Assembly (NCBI GenBank): GCA_030531745.1 | Contig: JAUNMU010000007.1 | Location: forward strand, 1 to 34,278 | DNA length: 34,278 nucleotides | Reading direction: 5' to 3' | Source: Synergistes sp. | GTDB taxonomy: Bacteria > Synergistota > Synergistia > Synergistales > Synergistaceae | Part shown: positions 17,963 through 25,259 of the stretch, piece by piece | How positions within the stretch are numbered: position 1 is the stretch's first letter | Layout of the letters: the number at the start of each line of letters is the position of its first letter | Program-made: the position numbers and the translations under genes | The notes under the pieces: generated by a model | The model's database searches: none | What the model was told of the DNA's origin: nothing | The model's input: the letters and a program-made list of their open reading frames with translations, nothing else

Positions 17963-18754
17963 TTATCGCACTTCAAATTCATTTTCGGATTCGCCCAAAC
18001 GGAAGTGCATAAATACAGTCATTCTTGTCGGAGAGGAAATCCGCGTCCATGCACCATTCATCTCAACAAATGTGCCGTTGGTTGAGCCGAGGTCTTCAAC
18101 GATCACACCGTCGTTGCCGTCTGCATAAACATGGGCATGTCTGCGTGAAATGCCGCTGTCCTGTATAACGATGCTGCAGCAGTTCGGATCGCGTCCGATG
18201 ACAACAGGTTCCGCCCCGACAGATATATTCTGCCCCGCATACGTTCCGCTCATGCCGCAGATCTGCATTTCACGCTGCGCAAAAGCTTGCGGTGCCGAAG
18301 TAAATGCTATTGTCTCCGATGCCGGAAGAGCAATGGGAGGTTCAGCAGCCGGAGTAACCGGTACCGCATTTTCCCGCGGCGTTACGCTGACACCTCCGCT
18401 TTTTGATGTATTTACCCTAAATGCGATCTCATTTGCAATTTTCATATTTGCCTGATTTGTAATAGTTCCGAATCTGAATAAATCTATAAGCGAACCTATT
18501 CCCAAAAAACCCAATGTGAATAAATACAGGACACCCAGACCTACCTGTCCGAGGTAAAATCTGTGTACCCCAAATCCACCGAGAAATAAGTCCAACAACA
18601 ATGTCACCATCGGCGTTTTTCTGTTTGCGTTATACGCTATTGAAAAATCGGCTATCTCTTCTTCACTAAAATCCTTAACAAGGTTGCCGATTAACACAAT
18701 TTCTTCTCCGCTGACATTCGGAAAATATCTCATGAGTTCAGTATTGCTTGCCAT
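17963..18754 (-). CDS. TM2-domain and FHA-domain protein
   Basis: A 263-residue protein. Residues 1-45 form a helical N-terminal segment. A TM2 domain (about 46-95) contains two hydrophobic helices around GGFGVHRFYLGQ, the diagnostic motif. A proline/alanine-rich linker leads to an FHA domain (about 165-263) with IGRDPNC, SRRHAHV and LGSTNGTFV. Both the N-terminal and FHA parts are predicted cytoplasmic. Start ATG 18754 has GGAG upstream. It is flanked by gaps of about 80-107 bases, the longest within the locus, the upstream one carrying a long inverted repeat. Confidence 0.9.
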   Translation of the reverse strand: MASNTELMRYFPNVSGEEIVLIGNLVKDFSEEEIADFSIAYNANRKTPMVTLLLDLFLGGFGVHRFYLGQVGLGVLYLFTLGFLGIGSLIDLFRFGTITNQANMKIANEIAFRVNTSKSGGVSVTPRENAVPVTPAAEPPIALPASETIAFTSAPQAFAQREMQICGMSGTYAGQNISVGAEPVVIGRDPNCCSIVIQDSGISRRHAHVYADGNDGVIVEDLGSTNGTFVEMNGAWTRISSPTRMTVFMHFRLGESENEFEVR

Positions 18755-18811
18755 AAATCATCTTCTCCAATCCAACTCAAATTCTGTATCATCGCAGTTT
18801 CACAATAATGA

Positions 18812-18854
18812 ATGCGTTGGCGCATTTTCACTTGAAGCGAATGCGCCAATGCAT
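18812..18854 (-). repeat. 15-bp inverted repeat between two FHA genes
   Basis: ATGCGTTGGCGCATT (18812-18826) and AATGCGCCAATGCAT (18840-18854) pair around a 13-base loop, with one mismatch in the minus-strand RNA. The repeat lies just after the VWA-FHA stop and 58 bases before the TM2-FHA start. With no U-tract, it looks more like an mRNA stabiliser, processing site or protein-binding site than a terminator. Confidence 0.6.
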
Positions 18855-18861
18855 CGCCAAA

Positions 18862-20511
18862 CTATCTCACACCGATAATCTTTATCTTGAACTCTGTCTT
18901 GCCCAACGTCAAACGATCACCGTCGTTGAGAGTATATACACCTCTTATAGGCACTCCGTTCACATAAGTTCCGTTCGTGGAGTTAAGATCCGAAACTGAC
19001 AGTTTGCCGTTTGCGAATATCAATTCGCAGTGTCTTGCAGAAATCGTTGCATCTCCGGGAATGCCAAAGTCAGCGCCCTTACCGCCCTTTCTGCCGAGGA
19101 CGAGACGATCGCAGACAGAGATGCGATAAGTATCCGCGGAGCCTCTGCTGCCTGTAACAGAAAGCTCAACGTCAATGGCGGGACCGGTTTTAACAGGCTC
19201 CGCAGCCATATTTCCGCGAATGTTTACGGTTGCCGGATCGTTATATATTTTCATTGTGGATCCGTGGTCTGCTGCGGCTGTGAAACTTTGCGTGACCGAA
19301 GCCTCATCATCACTCTGAGCTTCACGATCTTCGCCTTTCTTTGCTCTGTGTTTTTTGGCCTTACCGTTTTTGAAAATCAGCACCGCGGCTCCGGCTATGA
19401 TCACAGCTATAACGGCAATTATTCCGAACAGCACACGTTTATCCTTAACGATGCCGGAAACGCCGCCTTCTTCTGCGCCCTCTCCGTGACCTTTTTCGCT
19501 TTCTGCCTTATCGGACGAAGCACTGTCTTCGCTTACTGTATAGGTCTCTGTCTTTATCGGTTTCAACAAACGAACATCTATACCTTCCGAAAGGTCAACC
19601 GTCCCATCCGAATAGACAAGGCTTGCTCTTACTTTCCGACCATCGGCTACCGCATCCGACACATTAAATTCAGCGACCGATATTTTTTCCTCTTCACTGA
19701 ATATCCGCTTAAATACATCGGCAAAAGACGCTGCTTTCAAATCATAGAACGTACCGCCGGATCGTCTTGCGTACTCCCCTACCGAATGAGCTTCCTTGTC
19801 TCTCAGTGAAGATTTCTTCTTAGCATCATCGTAGAACAATGTGTAAATCGGAACGTGTGTTTCGTCAATCGCATCTCTGACCTCGGCTGCGGTCGCGCTT
19901 GACGCGGAATCATCCATTCCATCGCTTGCGAGTATTACCATGCGCCTCTTGGGAAGCGATGTGTTTTTAATTCCGGCAAGTTTAAGCGCAGATATAACTC
20001 CCGAATTCAAAGAGGTCTGAGAATCCCTTGCCTTTAACTGCTGCACGGTGTAAAGCAGTGTCTTTGTCTCGCTTGTGTAATCTTGACAAACATTGACCTG
20101 CTCTCCCACGGAGACCACGGCGACCTTATCTTTGGGTTTCAGCTGCTTAATGACCACACACATTGCATTTTTAAGCTCGGCAAAACGTCTTTGACTCACA
20201 GACGAAGAAACATCAACCAAGAATACGATCGCAATTCCCTCGTCTTTACGTGAAAACGGCCTTACATTCTCCGGCTGCATTGACTTGTCGGAAATATTCA
20301 GTACAACATTTCCGGATGGGGTCACAATATTTCCGTTTGCGTCCTTTACTTCAAAATACGCTGTCGCAGATGGGAAGTCTGCTAAAAACTGACGCAATTT
20401 CAAAGTATAAGAACCGGCCTCTGCAGTGTCTGTCGGAGAGAGCAAAAGAAAACAGCTGAGCATCACCGCAAAAAAGCTTACGGTTATCCTTCTTTTTTCT
20501 GCTTTTCCCAC
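18862..20511 (-). CDS. VWA-domain protein with transmembrane helix and cytoplasmic FHA domain
   Basis: A 549-residue fusion. Starting at GTG 20511 (GGAGG 7 bases upstream) it has a basic N-terminus and signal peptide ending near AEAG. A von Willebrand A domain (about 90-275) has the metal-ion-dependent adhesion site DVSSS (100-104) and ASDG (D197). A strand-rich segment and an acidic Ser/Glu linker follow, then a transmembrane helix (about 361-380) and a basic stretch. A C-terminal FHA domain (about 455-545) has LGRKGG, ISARHC and LNSTNGTYVNG. The VWA part should be outside the cytoplasm and the FHA part inside. The frame is open to 20529, but that start is TTG without spacing for a ribosome site. 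It overlaps the previous FHA gene by 28 bases, implying translational coupling. Confidence 0.92.
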   Translation of the reverse strand: MGKAEKRRITVSFFAVMLSCFLLLSPTDTAEAGSYTLKLRQFLADFPSATAYFEVKDANGNIVTPSGNVVLNISDKSMQPENVRPFSRKDEGIAIVFLVDVSSSVSQRRFAELKNAMCVVIKQLKPKDKVAVVSVGEQVNVCQDYTSETKTLLYTVQQLKARDSQTSLNSGVISALKLAGIKNTSLPKRRMVILASDGMDDSASSATAAEVRDAIDETHVPIYTLFYDDAKKKSSLRDKEAHSVGEYARRSGGTFYDLKAASFADVFKRIFSEEEKISVAEFNVSDAVADGRKVRASLVYSDGTVDLSEGIDVRLLKPIKTETYTVSEDSASSDKAESEKGHGEGAEEGGVSGIVKDKRVLFGIIAVIAVIIAGAAVLIFKNGKAKKHRAKKGEDREAQSDDEASVTQSFTAAADHGSTMKIYNDPATVNIRGNMAAEPVKTGPAIDVELSVTGSRGSADTYRISVCDRLVLGRKGGKGADFGIPGDATISARHCELIFANGKLSVSDLNSTNGTYVNGVPIRGVYTLNDGDRLTLGKTEFKIKIIGVR

Positions 20512-21077
20512 TGATATTCCTCCCCACAAAACGGAACGAACTTAAATTTACTCGCTCCAAGTTCAATAGTGTCATAAGGATTTAAATTCTCAGACGCTAT
20601 AACTTCTTCATCATTCAAATAGACAAGACCCCTGCTAAGCCCCGCTTGAATCCGGAATATGTTCCGTTTGGGATCGTAGACTATGAATGCATGGTCATTG
20701 CGCGAAATACTTTCGTCACCTGAAATGCTTATGTCCATTGCATCAGAACGTCCCACAGAATTTTTCTCCGAACGTATTCTGAAGTCGCGCCCCCTGTCCG
20801 GACCATCAACACAGACTAGCCAGCCAACCACAGGGTCTATGCCGGATTTTTTCTTGACAACGGCTATCGTGTGCCCCTCATCCACAGACTTTTCACTTGC
20901 CTTTTGAGATGGGGGCGATATTCTCATCGTAGCTCCGTCCGAAGACGCCATCTGCGTTGCGGCCGAATTAAAGCGTTGTGTGCTTTCGGATGCGTCAGAT
21001 GCGACCGAACACCATGGACACGTCTGATTTCTGCTCGGGTCGTAAAAATGTCCGTTAGGGCAACGTGTTATTGCCAT
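20484..21077 (-). CDS. Zinc-ribbon and FHA-domain protein
   Basis: A 197-residue soluble protein. An N-terminal zinc-ribbon-like motif (CPNGHFYDPSRNQTCPWC; Cys6, Cys20 and Cys23 with a likely fourth ligand His10) resembles ribbons often found at the start of bacterial FHA proteins. A Ser/Thr-rich linker (25-75) contains TQRF and TMRI, plausible phosphothreonine sites. The FHA domain covers about 82-190, with VGRSDAMD, ISRNDHAF and the strand VYLNDEEV. The histidine of the usual SxxH is in NDHAF, which is slightly diverged. It lies 13 bases after the first gene of the locus and has a GAGGTG site. No membrane segment is seen, so it is a cytoplasmic adaptor candidate. Confidence 0.9.
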   Translation of the reverse strand: MAITRCPNGHFYDPSRNQTCPWCSVASDASESTQRFNSAATQMASSDGATMRISPPSQKASEKSVDEGHTIAVVKKKSGIDPVVGWLVCVDGPDRGRDFRIRSEKNSVGRSDAMDISISGDESISRNDHAFIVYDPKRNIFRIQAGLSRGLVYLNDEEVIASENLNPYDTIELGASKFKFVPFCGEEYQWEKQKKEG

Positions 21078-21090
21078 AACCGCACACCTC

Positions 21091-22170
21091 TTAGAGATTT
21101 ACGTTGAATGTAGGCATTGTAAGCGCCGGTGCTTTTTCCACAGAGACTCCGGCAAGAGTTCCGGCTGACTGCATAAATCCGCCGAATGAATCGTTGAATG
21201 CCACCATCTGCTGTGCTATAAGATTAAAGAACGTCTGGAGAACATTGAGTACATTAGCGTCAAACGGCACCGAAGGCGCAGAGCCGCCGCCAAGTCCCAG
21301 CGCACCGCCCAAACCTCCGAGCGCGCCGCCGCTCTTGCCTGATGTAGCGGACTGTATGACTTTAATAATCTCATTAAAGACAGTCGCAAGTTCCTGCATA
21401 CCTGACTGCATATCGTTCTGAATACTGCCGCCGTCCGCAATAACTTCATCTTTCAGGATAGCTTTATCTTCGGCAGAGACATCGGCGGGAGAGACTGTTT
21501 TCATCTCTTCTTCGGCAGTTACAACGGCACTGTTTGCATTTTCGTGGACTTTTTTGTCAAGATCGCTGAGTTTTGAATCCTCAAGTGGCTTTACACTCAA
21601 AGCGGAAACTGCGCTCGCCCATGTGCTATATGTTGCTTCGGCTGTTTTAATGGCCTGAGCATCATTTGTGGTGGCCTTGTAGATCTTGATCTGTTCATCT
21701 GTCAAGCGTCTGAGTTCCTTAAGCGATGCTTTGGCATTTTCAATTGACTTGCCGAAATTTTGCTCTGCGGAAGCCGTGTCGTTTTTCTCTTTGGCCTGTG
21801 CCTCGTAAAGTGCCTTCTGTTCGCTGAGAACACCGTTAATGGTCTTGTAGTGATTCATCTTCTCCTTGTCAATATTCGCAAGAGATGCAAGCGCTTTCTG
21901 AGGATCCATGGTCTCCTTTGATGCTTTCTTTGCCGGCTGCTTTGCTGTCTGTTTTGCTTTGCTAAGTTTTGCTATCTTTGTCTTCTGAGCAACCAATGCT
22001 CCTCTGTCGGCATTGCCCGCGCCGCGCGACTGTGCGATCCATGTATTGATCACAACCGCGCTCTTTCTTCCGCCGCCCGTAATATCAATCATACCTATCG
22101 CTATCGTTGCAAAAACAAACACTGTCAATACTGCCGTAAGTAAAACTCCAAGATTTCTTCTTTTCATCAT
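21091..22170 (-). CDS. Single-pass membrane protein with Lys/Ala-rich coiled-coil region, function unknown
   Basis: The first gene of the FHA/kinase locus encodes 359 residues from ATG 22170 (ATG 22167 is equally possible). A short basic N-terminus precedes one transmembrane helix (about 6-26). The extracytoplasmic part is Lys/Ala-rich (about 55-90), then strongly helical with coiled-coil character (about 90-250). A Gly/Leu low-complexity stretch (GGALGGLGGALGLGGG) is followed by a hydrophobic helical end. I recognise no family. The open frame extends to 22320, but codons 1-50 lie across the promoter copy B region. The 5' leader is about 135 bases and has a hairpin between an AGGAGG and the start codon. 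As the promoter-proximal gene it may be the abundant structural part of the system. Confidence 0.78.
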   Translation of the reverse strand: MMKRRNLGVLLTAVLTVFVFATIAIGMIDITGGGRKSAVVINTWIAQSRGAGNADRGALVAQKTKIAKLSKAKQTAKQPAKKASKETMDPQKALASLANIDKEKMNHYKTINGVLSEQKALYEAQAKEKNDTASAEQNFGKSIENAKASLKELRRLTDEQIKIYKATTNDAQAIKTAEATYSTWASAVSALSVKPLEDSKLSDLDKKVHENANSAVVTAEEEMKTVSPADVSAEDKAILKDEVIADGGSIQNDMQSGMQELATVFNEIIKVIQSATSGKSGGALGGLGGALGLGGGSAPSVPFDANVLNVLQTFFNLIAQQMVAFNDSFGGFMQSAGTLAGVSVEKAPALTMPTFNVNL

Positions 22171-22179
22171 CTGCTCAGT

Positions 22180-22212
22180 TGCCCTGCCTTCTTTATCAGG
22201 GCACTCCCTCCT
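22180..22212 (-). promoter_or_regulatory. Shine-Dalgarno plus hairpin in the leader of the FHA/kinase locus
   Basis: On the minus strand AGGAGG (22212-22207) is followed by a hairpin TGCCCTG/CAGGGCA with a 10-base loop (22203-22180). The start ATG is 9 bases after the stem. Folding would bring a distant AGGAGG close to the start. Otherwise translation must rely on the weak GAGCAG just before the ATG. Confidence 0.45.
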
Positions 22213-22311
22213 CTTTTTAATATCTGCGAAATTTAGGATACGCCGAAAACACACAATTCTATTCCATCCCTCCCGCCACTTTTGCGTCCGACATATTCCA
22301 TTCACGCGCGA

Positions 22312-22339
22312 ATTATACAAAACAAGTGCGACAACTTAG
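22312..22339 (-). promoter_or_regulatory. Regulon promoter copy B (drives the FHA/kinase locus)
   Basis: On the minus strand CTAAGTTGTCGCAC is followed, 22 bp from its first base, by TATAAT and then TCGCGCG. It shares AACGTCTAAGTTG with copy D. A start site near 22305 gives a leader of about 135 bases for the first locus gene. No canonical -35 is present. It is back-to-back with copy C, 137 bp away. Confidence 0.78.
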
Positions 22340-22476
22340 ACGTTAGGGGTTAAAAATTATCGTAAATTTGTTAAAGAAAATTTGAGTGGATTTTGTGCAA
22401 GTGTAATTCAAAATTTATGACAAATAAAATTTATAAAAATCGGCAATAGATTTTTACATTTGCTTATACATTACCG

Positions 22477-22504
22477 CTAAGTTGTCGTGCATATAGTGTA
22501 AAAT
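22477..22504 (+). promoter_or_regulatory. Regulon promoter copy C (drives the regulator gene)
   Basis: CTAAGTTGTCGTGC precedes TAAAAT by the same 22-bp register and is followed by GCGCGG. The regulator ATG is 40 bases beyond the -10. Sharing the element with the divergent locus suggests common control, including autoregulation. Confidence 0.75.
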
Positions 22505-22544
22505 GCGCGGAAATAGTTTTTAATACGAAATAGGGGTGCTGTGT

Positions 22545-23018
22545 ATGTCAATGGATTTAGGGTCGGTAAGATTGGCACGACTTAATAAACTTATGACCGT
22601 GTTTCTCGCTTATCAATACATTCCGCGAAATGATCTTATGGATATGGTCAACATAGTTTCCGTAAGGATGCTTCAACGCGATATTTCGTACTTGAAAGAA
22701 GAATTCAATGTCAATATAGAATATGATTTCAAACACCGTGCATATAAATGCACTAATCCGGGACACTTTGTTTTAAATCTTAATTTTGACATATTTGAAA
22801 AAGCGGCGCTGCACATAGCCTTTGATCTTTACGAAAAGGTTATGTCGGATACGGCATGCAACATTCAGTCTGCCGCACTCAAGTTGAAAAGATTTATCGG
22901 AGAGCGCGAAGAAGTTATACCGGACGATTCAAATCCTCATTCGCCGGTATCAAACCACATCCAAAGCTATAAAAAAATCCTTAAGTTTTTGGATAAGATG
23001 GACAATAAAAGCAAGTAA
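22545..23018 (+). CDS. DeoR/WYL-type winged helix-turn-helix regulator lacking a WYL domain
   Basis: A 157-residue protein with an N-terminal winged helix (about residues 5-65). The recognition helix region is VSVRMLQRDISYLKEEFNV, the S-x-R-x-L-Q-R-D-x-x-x-L pattern of the HTH_11/WYL group. The remaining 90 residues are helical (FEKAALHIAFDLYEKV) with no WYL ligand-binding domain, so the protein is about half the length of a typical WYL regulator. ATG 22545 has AGGGG 8 bases upstream; GTG 22536 is a weaker option. It is transcribed divergently from the FHA/kinase locus and has the same promoter element. I infer that it controls that element; nothing in the sequence proves the direction (activator or repressor). 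Confidence 0.82.
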   Translation: MSMDLGSVRLARLNKLMTVFLAYQYIPRNDLMDMVNIVSVRMLQRDISYLKEEFNVNIEYDFKHRAYKCTNPGHFVLNLNFDIFEKAALHIAFDLYEKVMSDTACNIQSAALKLKRFIGEREEVIPDDSNPHSPVSNHIQSYKKILKFLDKMDNKSK

Positions 23019-23060
23019 CAGAGATCATTGCTTTCCATATCCAATCATATATCATCTCAC

Positions 23061-23096
23061 AAAAAATCCCCCGTCCTTTCCGACAGGGGATTTTTT
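23061..23096. terminator. Bidirectional intrinsic terminator
   Basis: AAAAAATCCCC pairs with GGGGATTTTTT, with an inner GTC/GAC pairing and a short loop. A-tract and T-tract flank the stem, so it can end transcription from both the regulator gene (plus) and the zinc-ribbon gene (minus). Confidence 0.9.
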
Positions 23097-23123
23097 GCTG
23101 AACTCATCATTGTTTGATTGAGG

Positions 23124-23327
23124 CTATTTTTCACCGAGCGAATCTTTTGTCTCTCCGAGTTCATCGTCGGTGAGGCCGAATTTTTTTCCAAATATACGTG
23201 TAACGAGTCCTTCGTCCAAGTTTTCCATCCCGTAGCAAAAAGGGCAGTTAAAATGTCCTACATCGGGGTTCCAACTATACCTTCTATGGCACTTTGGACA
23301 TCTTCTCCATATAGGTACTATTGTCAT
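23124..23327 (-). CDS. Small zinc-ribbon protein
   Basis: A 67-residue protein with two CxxC pairs (CPKCHRRYSWNPDVGHFNCPFC) forming a likely zinc ribbon, followed by a charged tail. ATG 23327 has GGAGG 7 bases upstream. It lies 25 bases after the small secreted protein gene and ends before the shared terminator. The ribbon style resembles those at the N-termini of the locus kinase and FHA protein. It could be a stand-alone adaptor for the same system, but function is unknown. Confidence 0.78.
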   Translation of the reverse strand: MTIVPIWRRCPKCHRRYSWNPDVGHFNCPFCYGMENLDEGLVTRIFGKKFGLTDDELGETKDSLGEK

Positions 23328-23352
23328 GTTTTTGCCTCCAATTCAACACACT

Positions 23353-23706
23353 CTATTTCACAGTTATCGTATCTTTCACGGCCCCCATTATGTTGCATGT
23401 AAGCAAAACCGTGATTTTGCTCCCCTGTTTGACTCCCGGGAGTTTTACGCTGTCTGTAAAGACTTCGTTTGACTTCTGCTCCGTATATTTTTTTGACAGG
23501 ATCTGATTTCCGCCTTCGCTCACAGCCATTGACATCACAAAATGTTTTTTGCCATCATTTACATTGTGAGACGCTGTTATCGTCACCATTCCGTTTGCGG
23601 AATCGTACGATGCCGCAACATTGCTTGGCGGCATTGCAAAAACGATCTCTGCCGATAAGAGGACAAGCGCTGCAAAGAGAGCCGTAAAAGTTTTAATGTA
23701 TTTCAT
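23353..23706 (-). CDS. Small secreted beta-rich protein
   Basis: A 117-residue protein starting at ATG 23706 (GAGGGG 8 bases upstream; the frame opens at 23715). A signal peptide (MKYIKTFTALFAALVLLSAEIVFA) is followed by a mature part of about 93 residues. Alternating patterns such as NGMVTITASHNV, KHFVMSMAVSE and KITVLLTCNI suggest an Ig-like or fibronectin-like sandwich. No family is recognised. A TATAAT lies 27 bases before the start. It forms a two-gene unit with the zinc-ribbon gene. Confidence 0.75.
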   Translation of the reverse strand: MKYIKTFTALFAALVLLSAEIVFAMPPSNVAASYDSANGMVTITASHNVNDGKKHFVMSMAVSEGGNQILSKKYTEQKSNEVFTDSVKLPGVKQGSKITVLLTCNIMGAVKDTITVK

Positions 23707-23903
23707 ACACATCACCCCTCAGAGAATATTATACAATACAAGTGTGTGAGAAATGTGTAAACGGCATATAATTTACCGATAAATTTCATACCTTGACCAT
23801 TTCTTTTAATGGATATATCCTCTTGTGCAGTGCGGTGCAATTATACGCCGTATGACTCAGCCGACAGATCGGTGCTGCCGACAAAATGAAAAGAGGCATA
23901 TCA

Positions 23904-24251
23904 ATGTACATAAAATATGCAATTCCCATAGCGATGCTTTTTATATCAAATATTTTTATGACGTATGCGTGGTACGGTCATCTGAAATTTGTAGCATCAA
24001 AACCTGTGATTATCGCAATACTCATAAGTTGGGGCGTTGCTTTCTTTGAATATTGTTTTCAGGTTCCGGCCAACAGAATCGGGCACACGATCTACACTCT
24101 GCCTCAACTGAAAATAATTCAAGAAGTTATAACAATGACCATTTTTGCAGGCTTCTCATACTTTGTAATGAAAGAAAAGCTTACAATGAATTATATGTGG
24201 GCTTCCCTCTGTATGGTCGGAGCCGTGTTTTTCATATTCAGAGGCAATTAA
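23904..24251 (+). CDS. DMT-family inner-membrane protein (DUF486)
   Basis: A 115-residue four-helix membrane protein matching the DUF486 family. Diagnostic stretches are SNIFMTYAWYGHLK, LISWGVAFFEYCFQVPANR, LPQLKIIQEVITM and the final FIFRGN. These are half-size relatives of drug/metabolite transporters; the substrate is unknown. ATG 23904 with AGAGG 7 bases upstream is preferred over ATG 23886. A TTGACC-17-TATCCT promoter candidate lies at 23793-23821. It is followed after 3 bases by an EamA transporter gene, so the two are co-transcribed. Confidence 0.88.
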   Translation: MYIKYAIPIAMLFISNIFMTYAWYGHLKFVASKPVIIAILISWGVAFFEYCFQVPANRIGHTIYTLPQLKIIQEVITMTIFAGFSYFVMKEKLTMNYMWASLCMVGAVFFIFRGN

Positions 24252-24254
24252 GCT

Positions 24255-25154
24255 ATGAACGATAGATTAAAACTTTACGCCGTGCCATTGATAACGGTTA
24301 TATTGTGGGGCATAACTTTTGCAGCTATAAAAATTGCCGTACGCGAAACGACACCGCTCATGGTAATGACGTTCAGATTTGTTTTGGGTGCTATCTTCAT
24401 CGGCATTTACGGCAAAATGCGCGGCGAGGTCCGGATGCCGACAAAAAAAGAGGCAATGGTGCTTGCTCTGATCGGGTTTATGGCCTTTTATTTTCACATG
24501 GGGATACAGACAATAGCACTCAAAACAGCCGGCAGTGCAACCTCAAATCTTCAGATAGCAGCATCTCCGGCGGCAGCAACGGTATTGGCCGTAATTTTTC
24601 TGAAAGAAAAGATTACCGCAAAATCAATTATAGGCATAGTAATTTCCTCCATTGGCCTTGTCGTAACTTTACTTTTCGGAACAAAAGGCGCACAGGGAAT
24701 ATCTTCCTATACCTTTGGCGATTTTCTTATGACAATATCAATATTTAATTGGGCGGCATATAATGTCATATCTCGTTATTTTCTGAAAGATAACAAATTC
24801 ACCCCCGTATTTTCCCTCTTTTGGGAACTGGTATTCGCCTCTTTCCTCTGTCTTCCGACAATGCTCGTCTTAAATCAAGACCTGACACATCTTGTGACCT
24901 TATCGGCTTCCGCGTGGCTTGCAATACTTTACCTTGCGTTTATTTCCACCTTTGTATGCTACGCACTATGGCTGATGACTATTCAAAAGCTGACTGTAGC
25001 GGAAATCATGGTATTTCAGTTTATTCAGCCACTCGTTGGAATATTCGCAGGATACTTTATGGTGGGAGAACGTTTTACAATATGGCTTGCCGTCGGAACG
25101 GTGCTTATTATCTCCGGCGTCTGCGCGGTGAATACGGGAAAGGGGAAAAAATAA
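24255..25154 (+). CDS. EamA/DMT-superfamily exporter
   Basis: A 299-residue ten-helix transporter with two EamA repeats. The first has TFAAIKIAVRETTPLMVMTFRF and PAAATVLAVIFLKEKI; the second has FNWAAYNVISRYFL and FQFIQPLVGIFAGYFMVGE. Such proteins export amino acids, nucleosides or other metabolites; the cargo cannot be read from sequence. The start follows the DUF486 stop by 3 bases and has no strong ribosome site, consistent with coupling. A T-rich run (25161-25168) follows the stop without a clear hairpin. Confidence 0.9.
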   Translation: MNDRLKLYAVPLITVILWGITFAAIKIAVRETTPLMVMTFRFVLGAIFIGIYGKMRGEVRMPTKKEAMVLALIGFMAFYFHMGIQTIALKTAGSATSNLQIAASPAAATVLAVIFLKEKITAKSIIGIVISSIGLVVTLLFGTKGAQGISSYTFGDFLMTISIFNWAAYNVISRYFLKDNKFTPVFSLFWELVFASFLCLPTMLVLNQDLTHLVTLSASAWLAILYLAFISTFVCYALWLMTIQKLTVAEIMVFQFIQPLVGIFAGYFMVGERFTIWLAVGTVLIISGVCAVNTGKGKK

Positions 25155-25175
25155 AACAAATTTTTTTTACAACGT

Positions 25176-25203
25176 CTAAGTTGACGCACCTCTGTTGTAA
25201 AAT
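25176..25203 (+). promoter_or_regulatory. Regulon promoter copy D (before the broken Cys-motif gene)
   Basis: CTAAGTTGACGCAC is followed by TAAAAT with the same 22-bp register, and then GTCGGC. The upstream flank AACGT matches copy B. It lies 57 bases before the small secreted gene start at 25260. Confidence 0.72.
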
Positions 25204-25259
25204 GTCGGCAAATGCAATGCTTGTGGCTTTGCATAAAAACGTTGACGGAGGTTACGATT

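Noticed and set aside
19030-19809. 259-codon open frame on the plus strand
   Set aside because: It is antisense to the VWA-FHA gene, with Cys-rich random-looking composition and no start signals.
10096-22170. Type VI or ESX secretion locus
   Set aside because: FHA, kinase and PP2C genes accompany such systems, but no sheath, baseplate, IcmF/TssM, FtsK/EccC ATPase or WXG100 gene is present here.
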